From NCBI RefSeq assembly GCF_024171815.1, contig NZ_JAMTCJ010000001.1, positions 496,001-560,000 on the forward strand: DNA of 64,000 nucleotides, written 5' to 3'. How positions within the stretch are numbered: position 1 is the first letter of the stretch; every line of letters starts with the position of its first letter. A model generated the notes under the pieces. The model was not told the origin of the DNA and made no database searches. It worked only from the letters and a program-made list of their open reading frames with translations. Of the stretch, positions 48,775 to 58,800 are shown piece after piece. Source of the DNA: Williamsia maris (GTDB taxonomy: Bacteria > Actinomycetota > Actinomycetes > Mycobacteriales > Mycobacteriaceae). The position numbers and the translations under genes are program-made.

Positions 48775-50949
48775 ATGAGTGGCAGCATTTCCCGCCGTGA
48801 GGCGATCAAGGCCGTGACGGCCCACAGCACGCCGGAGTGCGCCACGGCGCAGGCGCCGCTCGCCGACCTCTTCGGAGTCAACGTCTTCAGCAAGTCGGCC
48901 ATGAAGGACCGACTGCCCAAGAGTGTGTTCAAGAAGGTCTCGGCCACGATCGACGAGGGCATCGCCCTCGACCCGACCATCGCCGACGTCGTCGCCAACG
49001 CGATGAAGGACTGGGCCATCGAGAAGGGCGCGTCGCACTACGCGCACGTCTTCTACCCGCTGACCGGTTTCACCGCCGAGAAGCACGACTCGTTCCTCGA
49101 GCCCGACGCGTCCGGCGCATCGCTCGCCGAGTTCCAGGGCAAGACCCTGCTGCAGGGCGAGCCCGACGCGTCGAGCTTCCCCAACGGTGGTCTGCGCGGC
49201 ACGTTCGAGGCCCGCGGATACACCGGCTGGGACGTCACCAGCCCCGCGTACATCCTGGAGAACCCGGCGGGCAACACACTGTGCATCCCGACGGTGTTCA
49301 TCTCGTGGACCGGTGAGGCCCTCGACAAGAAGACCCCGTTGCTGCGCAGCCAGCAGGCGATGAGCAAGCAGGCCATGCGTCTGCTGAAGCTGTTCGGCCA
49401 CAACGACGTCGACACCGTCGTGTCCTACGCGGGTGCCGAGCAGGAGTATTTCCTGATCGACGAGCATTTCTACTACGCGCGCCCCGACATCATGACCACC
49501 TCGCGAACCCTGTTCGGCGCCAAGCCGTCCAAGGGCCAGGAGTTCGACGACCACTACTTCGGAGCGATCCCCGACCGGGTGCTGGGCTTCATGATCGACC
49601 TGGACCGTGAGCTGTTCAAGCACGGCATCCCGTCGAAGACCCGCCACAACGAGGTCGCCCCCGGCCAGTTCGAGTTGGCCCCGGTCTTCGAACGTTCGGT
49701 GCTCGCCCACGACCACCAGCAGCTGATGATGACCATCATGAAGAAGGTCGCCGAGAACCACGGCATGACCTGTCTGCTGCACGAGAAGCCGTTCGCCGGC
49801 GTCAACGGCTCGGGTAAGCACGTCAACTTCTCGCTGGGCAACAGCAACCAGGGCAACCTGCTCAACCCGGGTGACACCCCGCACGAGAACGTCCAGTTCC
49901 TGGTGTTCTGCGCGGCCATCATCCGCGGCGTGCACAAGTACGGTGGCCTGCTGCGTGCCTCGGTCGCCTCGGCGAGCAACGATCACCGCCTCGGCGCCAA
50001 CGAGGCTCCCCCCGCGATCATCTCGATCTTCCTGGGCGAGCAGCTGATGGACGTGTTCGACCAGATCGCCAAGGGCGGCGCCACCGAGTCGAAGGAATCG
50101 GGCGTGCTCGAGCTCGGCGTCGACAGCCTGCCGCCGCTCAAGGCCGATCCCGGCGACCGCAACCGCACCAGCCCGTTCGCGTTCACCGGCAACCGGTTCG
50201 AGTTCCGCGCGCCCGGTTCCAACCAGTCGATCTCCGACCCCATGGTCGCGATCAACACGATCCTGGCCGACTCGATCGACTTCCTGGCCACCGAGCTGGA
50301 GACGCTGACCGCCGACGGCACCGAGTTCAACGCCGCCGTGCAGACCGTCCTGCAGAAGGTCATCACCGATCACGGCGCGGTCATCTTCAACGGCGACGGT
50401 TACGCCGACGCGTGGCAGGAGGAGGCGGCCTCCCGCGGTCTGAAGAACCTGCGGACCACCGTCGACGCCGTCCCGTTCATGGCCGAGAAGGAGAACGAGG
50501 ACCTCTTCGAGAAGTACGGCGTCCTCTCCGCCCGTGAGCTCGAGGCCCGCAAGGACGTCATCCTCGAGCAGTACGCGCTGACGATCCTGGTCGAGGCCAA
50601 GGAGACCGCCGAGATCGCCAAGACCATGATCCTGCCGACCGCCCTGCGTTACCAGGGTGAGCTGGCGGGTATCGCGGTCAACGTGAAGGCGGCCGGACTC
50701 GACGCCACCAACCCGCTGCTGACCGATCTCAGCACCGCGGTCACCGCTCTGGGCACCTCACTGGCGAGCCTGGAGAAGGGCATCGAGGCGTTCCACGGGG
50801 ACTCCGAGCTCGAGGAGTCGACCTATGCGCTGGAGACGTTGATCCCGGCCATGGCCGAGGTCCGCGTCGCGGCCGACACGTTGGAGTCGCTGGTCGCCGA
50901 CGATCTGTGGCCGCTGCCGACCTACAACGAGATGCTCACCATCCTCTGA
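48775..50949 (+). CDS. glnN: Glutamine synthetase type III
   Basis: 724 residues, the length of GSIII (about 730), well above GSI. It starts with [20 protein letters not shown], and carries the GSIII-type catalytic regions [76 protein letters not shown] and [24 protein letters not shown] (ATP/Glu-binding Arg). It condenses NH3 and glutamate with ATP; GSIII is a dodecamer without GlnE-type adenylylation in known cases. CAGGAG precedes the ATG. Upstream GlnR boxes imply nitrogen control. A structured hairpin follows at 50965-51016. Confidence 0.95.
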   Translation: MSGSISRREAIKAVTAHSTPECATAQAPLADLFGVNVFSKSAMKDRLPKSVFKKVSATIDEGIALDPTIADVVANAMKDWAIEKGASHYAHVFYPLTGFTAEKHDSFLEPDASGASLAEFQGKTLLQGEPDASSFPNGGLRGTFEARGYTGWDVTSPAYILENPAGNTLCIPTVFISWTGEALDKKTPLLRSQQAMSKQAMRLLKLFGHNDVDTVVSYAGAEQEYFLIDEHFYYARPDIMTTSRTLFGAKPSKGQEFDDHYFGAIPDRVLGFMIDLDRELFKHGIPSKTRHNEVAPGQFELAPVFERSVLAHDHQQLMMTIMKKVAENHGMTCLLHEKPFAGVNGSGKHVNFSLGNSNQGNLLNPGDTPHENVQFLVFCAAIIRGVHKYGGLLRASVASASNDHRLGANEAPPAIISIFLGEQLMDVFDQIAKGGATESKESGVLELGVDSLPPLKADPGDRNRTSPFAFTGNRFEFRAPGSNQSISDPMVAINTILADSIDFLATELETLTADGTEFNAAVQTVLQKVITDHGAVIFNGDGYADAWQEEAASRGLKNLRTTVDAVPFMAEKENEDLFEKYGVLSARELEARKDVILEQYALTILVEAKETAEIAKTMILPTALRYQGELAGIAVNVKAAGLDATNPLLTDLSTAVTALGTSLASLEKGIEAFHGDSELEESTYALETLIPAMAEVRVAADTLESLVADDLWPLPTYNEMLTIL

Positions 50950-50964
50950 TCGACGCGACATCGC

Positions 50965-51016
50965 CGACGGCGGTGGTCGGACGCAGCCCAACTGCGTACG
51001 GCCGCCGCCGTTGTCG
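50965..51016. terminator. Bidirectional terminator-like structure after glnN
   Basis: CGACGGCGG near 50965 can pair with CCGCCGCCG near 51003, enclosing the perfect inner hairpin ACGCAG-CCCAA-CTGCGT (50981-50997). It lies between the convergent stops of glnN and the NRPS-like gene and could serve both. Confidence 0.5.
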
Positions 51017-51051
51017 TCGGTCGGGAAGGTCACCGGGGTGAGAAGGGTGTT

Positions 51052-54000
51052 TCAGGCGAAGCTGTCGCTGCGACCGAGATAGGTCAGGTGACCGTCCGGC
51101 GACATCGTGACGATGTCACCGGTCCGGTAGAGGATCGACCCGGCGCGGTCGGTCCCGAGATGTGCGGGGTTGGCCACGAAGCGTGTGGCGGTCAGCGCGG
51201 CGCTGCCCAGAAAGCCCCGCGCGAGAGCGGGTCCGGTGACGTACAGCTCGCCGGGCGTGCCCGCGGTGACCTCGCGCAGGTCGCGGTCGAGGACGACGAG
51301 TCCGGTCGACGCGTCGGAGTCGCCCAGTGCGCCGAGCACCCGTCGATCCGGGGCGGTCCACCGATCGATCAGCTCAGGGGTGCTCCGCCCCTGCCCGGCC
51401 ACCAGCACCCGCAGATCCGGTAACCCGTTCGGCGACAGCGACTCCGCCATCGCGACGTCGAGGAACGCGTGGGTGACGGCATCGCCGCGCAGCACACGGA
51501 CGAGGTCGTCGGCGCGGTCGCGGGCTGCGTCGGTCGCGATGATCATCCGCGCGCCGGTCGAGATGGCCAGCAGCACCTCGAGAACCGGGATCGGTCCGTC
51601 GCCCGAGGTCGCGTGCAGCATGCGTGAACACTGGTCGACACCGCAGCGCTTTCGTTGCTCGTCGGCGACCATCGACAGCACACGGTTCGACACCGCGACG
51701 GCGCGTACGGGTGCGCCGTCGGCGGCGCTGTAGGCGACGTACGCGAGGTGGTCGAGGTCGAGTCGGGCGTGCCTGGCGGTGTCGCGGATCGGCCGGACGC
51801 TGAGGCACGCGACGACGGTGCGGTATCCCGTGCCGTCGATCGACATCCATCGGACTGCGCCCGGAGCACCCGGCATGTCCTGTGTGGTCGCCGCGGTGAC
51901 GAATCCGAATCGGACCCGCGAGTCGGTGAGCACCTGGTGCACGACCGGGTCGGCGGCCCCGTGATCGGCCACCGTGCGGGGATCGACCGTCACGAAGGCG
52001 GCACCACTCTTCACGACGGCCCAGATGGCGATCAGTGCGTCGAGGCCACGCGGCAACGCCACGGCAACAACGTCTTCGGGGCCGACATCGCAGGCCATGA
52101 GCAACCGGGCCCACTGGTTCGACCGCTGGTCGAGCTCCCGGAACGTGATGGACATCCGGTCCGCGCCGTCGTCGACGGTCGCGGCCACGGCATCGGGATC
52201 GGCGCTCGCCACGACGGCGACCATCTCGGCCAGCGTGCGCGGGGTCGTGGGCACCGAGGCCTCGACGACCACCTGCGACGAGACACGGTCGGTGACGACG
52301 TGTTCGATGCTGCCGTCCGGTCGCCGGAACGCCGCGACACCGGTGCGGACCATGCGGGTGCCGGGACGGAACGGGTTGGCCACGAAGCGATCCGACGTCG
52401 CGGCGGGGTCGGAGGCATATCCGCGGGCGACCTGGTCGCCGGCGACGTAGACCTCGCCGACCGCGCCGACCGGAAGCGGACGCAGGAACGCGTCGAGAAC
52501 GTAGACAGCGGAGTTCCACACCGGCCGTCCGGCGGTGGGATCCGACGCGCCGTCGCCGGTGTGGCCGGGCAGTACCCCGAACGCGGCCTCGGCCGGTCCG
52601 GACAACACGGACTCGGCGACCGGTGCGCAGGTGAGATCGATGGTCGCGCCGACGATCAACGGCAGCAACGAGTTCCACAGCCGGTCGTCGAAGCGGCCAT
52701 CGCCGACACACATCTGCTCGGTGGCCGTCGGCGAGCGGTGCGCCTGCAGCCACTGGAGACGGTTGGCGACCGCGCGGTGGGTGAGCACGACCCCGTCGCC
52801 GTCGGCGTCGTCGCCGAAGGCGATCCAGACGGGGTTGCCGAGGTGGCCGGGTGAGTGGAGTTCGCTCGGAGAGATCGGGTCGTCGGGTACCTCGTCGAGC
52901 TCGGCGGCGTCGAACGGGATCGCCTCGACCCACGGCGGGATCGCGTCGTAGCCGGTGGCCGAGGTGGGTTCGGCGGGCCGCGCGGCATCGTCGGGATCGA
53001 GCGCGACGTCGTCGAGGACGCGGTCGGTCACCACGCAGGTGGGCCGCGCGCGGGCGATCCGGTGCGCGATGGTGGTCGCGGGGTCCGTGGGGTCGAGGGG
53101 CAGGACCGCGCCACCGGCACGCAGGACCGCGAGCATCGCGGTGATCCCGGCGACGTGGTCGGCGGTCATCACACCGACGACGCTCTCCGGTCCCACGCCG
53201 GCGGCGAGCAGGACACGCGTCAGTTGGTTTGCACGACAGTCGAGTTCACCGTGGCTGAGGGCATCGACGGGTGCGCCGTCGCCGGTGACGGCCGCATGAT
53301 CGTGGTCGCGGGCCATCCCCATCTCGATGAGTTCGGTGACCGTCGCCGGTGGCATCAGGACGTCGGTCGCGTTGGGTTCGTCGACGACCTCGATGTGCTC
53401 GGCCACGCTGATGACGTCGAGCGTGGCGAGTCGGGTCGTGGCCGATGCCGCGACGAACCGGGAGAGGTAGTCGAGGAAACGGGCGTGGTGCGCGCGCAGT
53501 TCGGTGCGGAGGTAGCGGTCGGGATGGGCCTCGAGGTCGACCCGGATCCGGCGCTCGCGCGCGTCGTAGACGTTGACGCGCAGGTCGTCGACCGGTCCGC
53601 CGCACAGGACGAACACGTCGCCGTCGACGTCGGCGAAACGCACCGGACCGAGGAACGGGATCACGTTGACGACCGGTCCCTGACCGGCGGGGGCGGAGGC
53701 GAGATGATCGCGCAGCGGGTGGGCAGGCCATCCGGCGCTGTGTGCGAGGACGGCGGCGATGCGCGCGTCGGTCGCGGCGACGGCGTCGGCGACGGTGGTG
53801 TGCGAGGTGGTGGTCAGACGCAGCGGCAGCGTCGTGGCCGTGGGCACGTGATCGGACTCCGGCGCGACGATGGCCGGTAGCCCGATAAGCACCTCGTCCG
53901 AGCGGCACAGTCCGGCGATGTAGCCGGCAACCGCGGCGACGACGACGGTCTCGACCCGGGTGCCCGCGACCGCGGCAGCCGATCGCAGGGCGTCGGAGGC

Positions 54001-54585
54001 CGACACCGACATGGTGCGCGACTCGGTCAGGACGGACGGCGATCCTGCGGTCGACGCTGCGGGATGCGGCCGATGCGACAGACTCGTCGCCGCCGGGACG
54101 GGGTCGAGGTCTGTGTCCCAGAAGCCGATGTCGGCAGCGGCGACGTCGCGGCCGGTGCGGTGACGGGGAGGGGCCACGCGACGCGGCGTCTCGACCCGGC
54201 CGTGCACCCGCGCGCTGTAGGCGACGGCGAGGTGGTGCAGGAGCGTCGCGCCTGCGGATCCGTCGGCGGCGGTGGGTCGGCCGCTCAGGTGCAGGATCTG
54301 GACGCCGGCGCCGATGTCGATCAGGTGACCGGCGATGGCCGGGGCGCCCGCGACGACGTGGTCGAACGACTCCATCCACCGGAGGGCGGCGGCGCGCGGA
54401 CGGTCCTGACCGCTCAGGTCGAGGGTGTCGAGGGTGATGGTCGGCGCGGTGTCGCCGGACACGGGGGTCGCACCGAACCGTGCGACCACGTCGTTCAGGG
54501 CCGCGGTGAGCGTGTCCCGGTCGAGCGCGCCGTCGAGTTCGACGTAGACGGCGACGGGAGCGGTGTCTGCAGCCAGGGTGGGCAC
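51052..54585 (-). CDS. NRPS-like protein with degenerate condensation and two truncated adenylation domains
   Basis: 1177 residues. Residues ~1-395 follow a condensation-domain plan, but the HHxxxDG site reads LSGRPTAADG, without the catalytic His. Two adenylation-like regions follow (~430-790 and ~800-1177). Each keeps structural landmarks (LAAGVGPESVVGVM, RAGGAVLPLDPTDP; ARLLMACDVGPEDVVAVALPRG, GELYVTGPALARGFLG) yet the ATP-loop motifs YTSGTTGxPKG are replaced (WIAFGDDADGDGVVLTH and VAYSAADGAPVRAVAVSN). The protein ends right after YRTGD...YLGRSD, before the catalytic-lysine subdomain, and has no carrier domain. It probably cannot activate amino acids. GTG start behind a strong GAGGAGGG. 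Confidence 0.75.
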   Translation of the reverse strand: MPTLAADTAPVAVYVELDGALDRDTLTAALNDVVARFGATPVSGDTAPTITLDTLDLSGQDRPRAAALRWMESFDHVVAGAPAIAGHLIDIGAGVQILHLSGRPTAADGSAGATLLHHLAVAYSARVHGRVETPRRVAPPRHRTGRDVAAADIGFWDTDLDPVPAATSLSHRPHPAASTAGSPSVLTESRTMSVSASDALRSAAAVAGTRVETVVVAAVAGYIAGLCRSDEVLIGLPAIVAPESDHVPTATTLPLRLTTTSHTTVADAVAATDARIAAVLAHSAGWPAHPLRDHLASAPAGQGPVVNVIPFLGPVRFADVDGDVFVLCGGPVDDLRVNVYDARERRIRVDLEAHPDRYLRTELRAHHARFLDYLSRFVAASATTRLATLDVISVAEHIEVVDEPNATDVLMPPATVTELIEMGMARDHDHAAVTGDGAPVDALSHGELDCRANQLTRVLLAAGVGPESVVGVMTADHVAGITAMLAVLRAGGAVLPLDPTDPATTIAHRIARARPTCVVTDRVLDDVALDPDDAARPAEPTSATGYDAIPPWVEAIPFDAAELDEVPDDPISPSELHSPGHLGNPVWIAFGDDADGDGVVLTHRAVANRLQWLQAHRSPTATEQMCVGDGRFDDRLWNSLLPLIVGATIDLTCAPVAESVLSGPAEAAFGVLPGHTGDGASDPTAGRPVWNSAVYVLDAFLRPLPVGAVGEVYVAGDQVARGYASDPAATSDRFVANPFRPGTRMVRTGVAAFRRPDGSIEHVVTDRVSSQVVVEASVPTTPRTLAEMVAVVASADPDAVAATVDDGADRMSITFRELDQRSNQWARLLMACDVGPEDVVAVALPRGLDALIAIWAVVKSGAAFVTVDPRTVADHGAADPVVHQVLTDSRVRFGFVTAATTQDMPGAPGAVRWMSIDGTGYRTVVACLSVRPIRDTARHARLDLDHLAYVAYSAADGAPVRAVAVSNRVLSMVADEQRKRCGVDQCSRMLHATSGDGPIPVLEVLLAISTGARMIIATDAARDRADDLVRVLRGDAVTHAFLDVAMAESLSPNGLPDLRVLVAGQGRSTPELIDRWTAPDRRVLGALGDSDASTGLVVLDRDLREVTAGTPGELYVTGPALARGFLGSAALTATRFVANPAHLGTDRAGSILYRTGDIVTMSPDGHLTYLGRSDSFA

Positions 54586-54709
54586 GCGTTTCCCTCCTCG
54601 TCGGCACTCGATCGGTATCGGTTGTTCGCTCGATTGCGAGAACCTGTTACCGGTGAGTGCTTCGTAGTGGGACGACGCGTGGATTGGTCGGTTCGGTGAG
54701 GCGGGCCGG

Positions 54710-56398
54710 TCACCGCCCCGCCGCGGCGACGCGGGCTTGGACGGCGTCGATCAGCACGGTCGGGATGTCACGCGGATCCTGTGCGACGTAGCTGGTCCCG
54801 CCGGGTGTGGCGTCGGCGATCTGCTTGAGTGCGGCGGTGTCGGCGTCGTCGGAGATGCCGATGGTCAGGATCAGCACCGGGCGGGCCGGGTCCTGCAGTT
54901 CCTGGATGCGACCGAGCAGGGTCTGCAGGCTGATGCTGTCCGGGTCCTCGTTGCGTCCGTCGGTGAGGATGATGACGCTGTTCGAGTAGTTCGGGTCATA
55001 GCTCTCCTGCACCTTCTGGAACGCGGCCAGGGTGGTGTCGTAGAGCCCGGTGCCGCCGCCGACGTACTGGCGGTAGTCGTCGGCACGCTGGTTGAGGAAG
55101 GCGCGCTGCGTCGTGCCGTCCGGCCGGACGGAGTCCTCGCGGGCGATCGGGGCGATCTCCACCCAGTCCTGGCCGGGGCCGCCCTTGTCGATGGAGAAGT
55201 ACCACATCCCTATCTCGGTGTTGTTCGGGAACAGCTTGTTGCCGGTGAGCGCAGCCTGCACCAGCAGGTCGGCGCGCGTGGTGTCGCCGACCGCCTCGTC
55301 CATCGACCCCGACACGTCCATCGCGACGAGCGTGCGGATCGGCACGGCGAGCACCGACCACTGCCGCAGCGTCTTCTCCTCCTGCGACGGATCCTTGAGC
55401 GCGATCCTGCTCACCTGGCCCACCCCGACACCGGTCAGCGGGGTGGCCGCAGGGTCGCGGTAGCCGGCGGCGTTGAGCGCGGTGGTCCCGGCCTGCGAGC
55501 GCAGCGCCCGGGCGAACTCCTCCCCCGCGGTGCGGGCGACGTCGCGACGGGCGGCGGGTGCGGTGACGAGCATCGGGTAGTCGAGCATCGTCGTCCCCGC
55601 GCTCGGGATGGAGGCCTTGAGCTTCGTCGTCGGGTTCGCCCGCGTGAACGCCACGAACTCCTGCTCGGTGGTGACCACCGGGGTGGCCGAGGCGTTGGCC
55701 AGTGCGAGCCGGTTGGCCTCGCTGTCGTCGTCGGCGCGCAGGTTGCCCTGCTGGATCGCGAGGATCGTCATCGCGTCGCTCATCTCCTTGTCGGTGAGCG
55801 TGCCCTTCTCCACCGCCGCCAGTGCGCCGACGATCGGGGCGTCACCGGTACTGGAGTCCAGGGGGCTGCCGATGCGCAGGTCGGGCAGCTTCATCACCTC
55901 GACCCAGTTCGCGAGTGCGGGTACGGCGGTCCCGGCGACCACGGCCGGCGACGCCGCGACCGACGGGACGACGATGTCGGTGGGCACACCGACCTGCTTG
56001 GTGACGGTGGTGGCGCGACCGGTCGAATCGGCCACCCACAGGTCCGGCGCCTGATCCCCGCGGGTCAGCTCGCCGGGGATGCGCGCGCCCGAGGCGGCCG
56101 CGATGGCGAAGTCGTAGCAGGAGTCCGCCGACGCCTGGGGCGCAACGGCTTTGAGCGCCGAGGTCATGGACGGGTCGGCGGCGATGGAGATGTCGGTGCG
56201 CGTGGGGCAGTCCGGTCCGGAGTCCCGCAGGACCGTCGCCCACACGACTCCGCCTGCGACGAGCGCCGCGACCACCACCAGCGTGAGCAGCACCCAGCCG
56301 CGGCGGCGTGGACGTCGTGTGTCGGCCCGGGCGGTGTCGTGGCGAGCGCCCGACGGGGCTCCGTCGGCGGACGATCCGTCGGCGGTGTGGCGTCCCAT
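54710..56398 (-). CDS. Substrate-binding / von Willebrand A fusion membrane protein
   Basis: 562 residues. One membrane segment (GWVLLTLVVVAALVAGGVVWATVL) is followed by a solute-binding-like domain (~60-340: ISIAADPSMTSALKAVAP, DLWVADSTGRATTV, IVVPSVAASPAVV) and a C-terminal VWA domain from ~350. The VWA metal site is intact: VAMDVSGSMDE (DxSxS), GGGTGLYDTT (Thr) and VIILTDGRNED (Asp). Similar proteins occur in actinobacteria and may bind a ligand or partner at the cell surface. AGGGGAG lies ahead of ATG 56398. The NRPS-like gene follows at 124 nt, so they may be functionally linked. Confidence 0.75.
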   Translation of the reverse strand: MGRHTADGSSADGAPSGARHDTARADTRRPRRRGWVLLTLVVVAALVAGGVVWATVLRDSGPDCPTRTDISIAADPSMTSALKAVAPQASADSCYDFAIAAASGARIPGELTRGDQAPDLWVADSTGRATTVTKQVGVPTDIVVPSVAASPAVVAGTAVPALANWVEVMKLPDLRIGSPLDSSTGDAPIVGALAAVEKGTLTDKEMSDAMTILAIQQGNLRADDDSEANRLALANASATPVVTTEQEFVAFTRANPTTKLKASIPSAGTTMLDYPMLVTAPAARRDVARTAGEEFARALRSQAGTTALNAAGYRDPAATPLTGVGVGQVSRIALKDPSQEEKTLRQWSVLAVPIRTLVAMDVSGSMDEAVGDTTRADLLVQAALTGNKLFPNNTEIGMWYFSIDKGGPGQDWVEIAPIAREDSVRPDGTTQRAFLNQRADDYRQYVGGGTGLYDTTLAAFQKVQESYDPNYSNSVIILTDGRNEDPDSISLQTLLGRIQELQDPARPVLILTIGISDDADTAALKQIADATPGGTSYVAQDPRDIPTVLIDAVQARVAAAGR

Positions 56399-56463
56399 GT
56401 CTCCCCTGTCGTCGTCGCACCGGAATTCTGTGCGGTATCGACCGGGATCCTAATGCAGGGAGG

Positions 56464-56904
56464 TCACTCGGCGAAGACCTGAGTGAACTTCGCCAGCGAC
56501 GCATGCAGGTCCGAATGGACCAGTTTCGCGGCGGCCTTGCCCGCGGGGCCGATCATCGGCAGACCGCCGAGGTCGAGGTCGAACTTGACCGTCGACCCGT
56601 CGCCCGACGCGGTGACCGCCAGGGTCAGGTCGACCTTGACCCCGCCCTTCCCCTTGCCCTTCAGGCTCACCTTCTTCGGCGGATCGAACTTGTCGACGGT
56701 CCACTCGAAGCGGACACGGGTCCCCTTGACCGCCACGACCGACGAGATCTTGAGGCCCTTCTTCAGGTCCTCGGACTTCGGGACGTCGCTGCGCCATCCG
56801 TCGTGGATGGTCAGCCACTCGTCGAAGCGGGAGAGGTCGGACACGTACTTCCACGCGACGTCGGGGGTAAGGGGGACGTCGACACTGTCGCTCACTGAGG
56901 CCAT
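56464..56904 (-). CDS. SRPBCC (START-like/polyketide cyclase-type) protein
   Basis: 146 residues. Beta-rich: SDSVDVPLTPDVAWKYVSDLSRFDEWL starts the fold (SRPBCC proteins often start V.I.A....V...V.D...WPEW), VRFEWTVDKFDPPKKVSLKGKGKGGVKVDLTLAV is a basic middle sheet, and the long C-terminal helix is LVHSDLHASLAKFTQVFAE. The family binds hydrophobic ligands. The role here is unknown, but it ends the catabolic operon. The start is ATG 56904 or 56916 (4 residues longer). Confidence 0.75.
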   Translation of the reverse strand: MASVSDSVDVPLTPDVAWKYVSDLSRFDEWLTIHDGWRSDVPKSEDLKKGLKISSVVAVKGTRVRFEWTVDKFDPPKKVSLKGKGKGGVKVDLTLAVTASGDGSTVKFDLDLGGLPMIGPAGKAAAKLVHSDLHASLAKFTQVFAE

Positions 56905-56950
56905 GGGAGCCACCATATTGGGTTGACTGCCATCGGTCGGTGGCGGGATC

Positions 56951-57880
56951 TCAGCGCGTCGTCGAATCCTCGTCGGTGTCGGCGAGCGCGGCCAGCACCG
57001 CGCGGGTCCGGCGGTCGCGACGGGCGCTGAGTGCGTCGTACACCTCCGCGCCGGTCCCGTAGGTCGACTCGACCGCGTCGATGAGTCGTTCCATGGAATC
57101 CGGGTCGGTGGACGGGACGCCCGGTTCGATGCCGCCGGTCTGCGCCCCGACGCCCGCGAGCAGGTGTCGGATGCCGCCCGGCCCGCCACCGAGGACGTTG
57201 CCCTCGAACAGGCCGATGGTCGCCCACCGCAGACCGAGCGAGTTGCGCAGGATCGTGTCGAGATCCGCCGGTGAGACCACCCCGGCCTGAACCAGGTAGC
57301 GCGCCTCGCGGGAGATGGACGCCTGCAGTCGGTTCGCGACGAATCCGGGCAGCTCGGTGCCGATGACGACGGGCTCCCGGTCGAGCGCGCGATAGAGCGC
57401 GACGGCGGTGTCGGTGGTCGTCGACGCCGTCCGGCTCCCGGGCAGCACCTCCACCAGCGGCATCAGCTCGGGCGGGTTGAAGGGATGTCCGACGAGCACC
57501 CGCGCCGCGACGTCGGTGTCGAGGTCCACGGCGATCTCCGAGGCGGTGATCGACGAACTCGAGGTCGCCAGCACGGCGTCGGCACGTGCGGCCGCGCCGA
57601 TGTCGGCGAACAGCTGCTGCTTCATCGGCAGCCGTTCGGGACCGTTCTCCTGCACCAGATCGGCGTCCGCGACGGCGTCGGCGAGATCGCTCGCAGCGCG
57701 CACGGTCGTCGAATCGGGGAAGGCGGTGGCCACGATCTCGGCCAGGTCGGGGCGGGGGTCGGTGATCGCCACGGTCCAGCCGTGCGCGTCGGCCAGACGG
57801 GCCCAGGACAACCCGATGACGCCGGCCCCGACGATGGCAAGGGTCGGTGTGCGGTCCCTGTCGGTGGTGCTGCTGCTCAT
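56951..57880 (-). CDS. 3-hydroxyacyl-CoA dehydrogenase-family enzyme (L-carnitine dehydrogenase / lambda-crystallin-like)
   Basis: 309 residues. LAIVGAGVIGLSWARLADAHGWTVAITD is the NAD loop (GxGxxG), VQENGPERLPMKQQLFADIG and ATSSSSITASEI hold substrate-binding elements, and GHPFNPPELMPLVEVLPG contains the catalytic His. FVANRLQASISREARYLVQAGV begins the C-terminal domain. In sequence plan it is closest to carnitine 3-dehydrogenase and L-gulonate dehydrogenase. ATG 57880 overlaps the upstream stop by 4 bp; a 160-residue N-terminal extension is rejected. Part of the 62.5-56.5 kb operon. Confidence 0.87.
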   Translation of the reverse strand: MSSSTTDRDRTPTLAIVGAGVIGLSWARLADAHGWTVAITDPRPDLAEIVATAFPDSTTVRAASDLADAVADADLVQENGPERLPMKQQLFADIGAAARADAVLATSSSSITASEIAVDLDTDVAARVLVGHPFNPPELMPLVEVLPGSRTASTTTDTAVALYRALDREPVVIGTELPGFVANRLQASISREARYLVQAGVVSPADLDTILRNSLGLRWATIGLFEGNVLGGGPGGIRHLLAGVGAQTGGIEPGVPSTDPDSMERLIDAVESTYGTGAEVYDALSARRDRRTRAVLAALADTDEDSTTR

Positions 57881-58788
57881 GATCCGATCCCCACGATCCC
57901 GGTGAAGGCGCTGCCGGGCACCGATGCGACGACACGCTCTGTCGGCGCGTCGGAGCGGGTGGGCACGGCGCGAACGGTCCCGTCGAGGGCGGTCACGTAG
58001 CCGATCCCGGCGTCGGTGTCGACGGCGAGTCCGATGGCCTCGGCGAAACCGTCGGCCAGGATCGTCGGTGTGCGCGTGGCGGTCCCGGACGCGGGGACCT
58101 GTGCGGAGTTGAGGGTGTTGCCGCGCGGGGCGGCGCCACGGTCGGTCCAGAAAAGGGTGTCCGACGCGGCGTCGATCCAGAGATCGATCGGCTCGGGCAA
58201 CCCCGACCACAACGTCTCGATGTCGGTGCGGGACTCGGCGGTCTCGCCGTCGGGGATGTCGATGCCCGCACGGAAGATCCGCCCGGCGTCGCCCTTCGAC
58301 GGCCCCTTCTGCGTCCAGTAGAGCAGACCGGCGGCGGAGTCGACCGCGATGCCGACGCACTGGTCGTCGATCGCCACGAGCCCGGTCGCCGGATCACGCT
58401 TGGTGACGATCAGATCGGTGAGATCGGTTCCGTCGAAACGTGATCGGCTGACGCGTCCGCCCTCGCGGTCACACCAGTAGAGGAATCCGTCGGCGATCGC
58501 GAGTTGCTTGCCGGTCGTGATGTCGCCGTCGGCGACGACGGTGGTGACGTCGGCGCCGTCGACGCGGGCCGATCGCAGACCGCCGTTGCGCTCGGTGAAA
58601 TCCGCTTCCGATTCGCCGCGACGGGGACGACCCATCAGGGTCCAGTAGATGCGGTCACCCGCGGGGTCGTGCACGATGCCGTCGGGGGCCGAACCGGTCT
58701 CGGCGACAACGGTGCTCACCGTGCCGTCGAGATCGATGCGACGGACCGCGCCGCCCGCGATGTCGAGAACCAACAGATGGTTGAACAT
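57877..58788 (-). CDS. YWTD-type beta-propeller protein (SMP-30/NHL-like)
   Basis: 303 residues with propeller repeats marked by IYWT, LYWC, LYWT and LFWTD at ~45-residue intervals, as in LDL-receptor YWTD repeats and SMP-30-type lactonases. GIVHDPAGDRIYWTLMG and LWIDAASDTLFWTDRG show the blades. No signal peptide, so cytoplasmic. A lactonase or hydrolase step in the pathway is possible; key metal residues of SMP-30 cannot be confirmed. It overlaps the dehydrogenase gene and lies 12 nt after the acyl-CoA dehydrogenase. Confidence 0.75.
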   Translation of the reverse strand: MFNHLLVLDIAGGAVRRIDLDGTVSTVVAETGSAPDGIVHDPAGDRIYWTLMGRPRRGESEADFTERNGGLRSARVDGADVTTVVADGDITTGKQLAIADGFLYWCDREGGRVSRSRFDGTDLTDLIVTKRDPATGLVAIDDQCVGIAVDSAAGLLYWTQKGPSKGDAGRIFRAGIDIPDGETAESRTDIETLWSGLPEPIDLWIDAASDTLFWTDRGAAPRGNTLNSAQVPASGTATRTPTILADGFAEAIGLAVDTDAGIGYVTALDGTVRAVPTRSDAPTERVVASVPGSAFTGIVGIGS

Positions 58789-58800
58789 GATCGACCTCTC

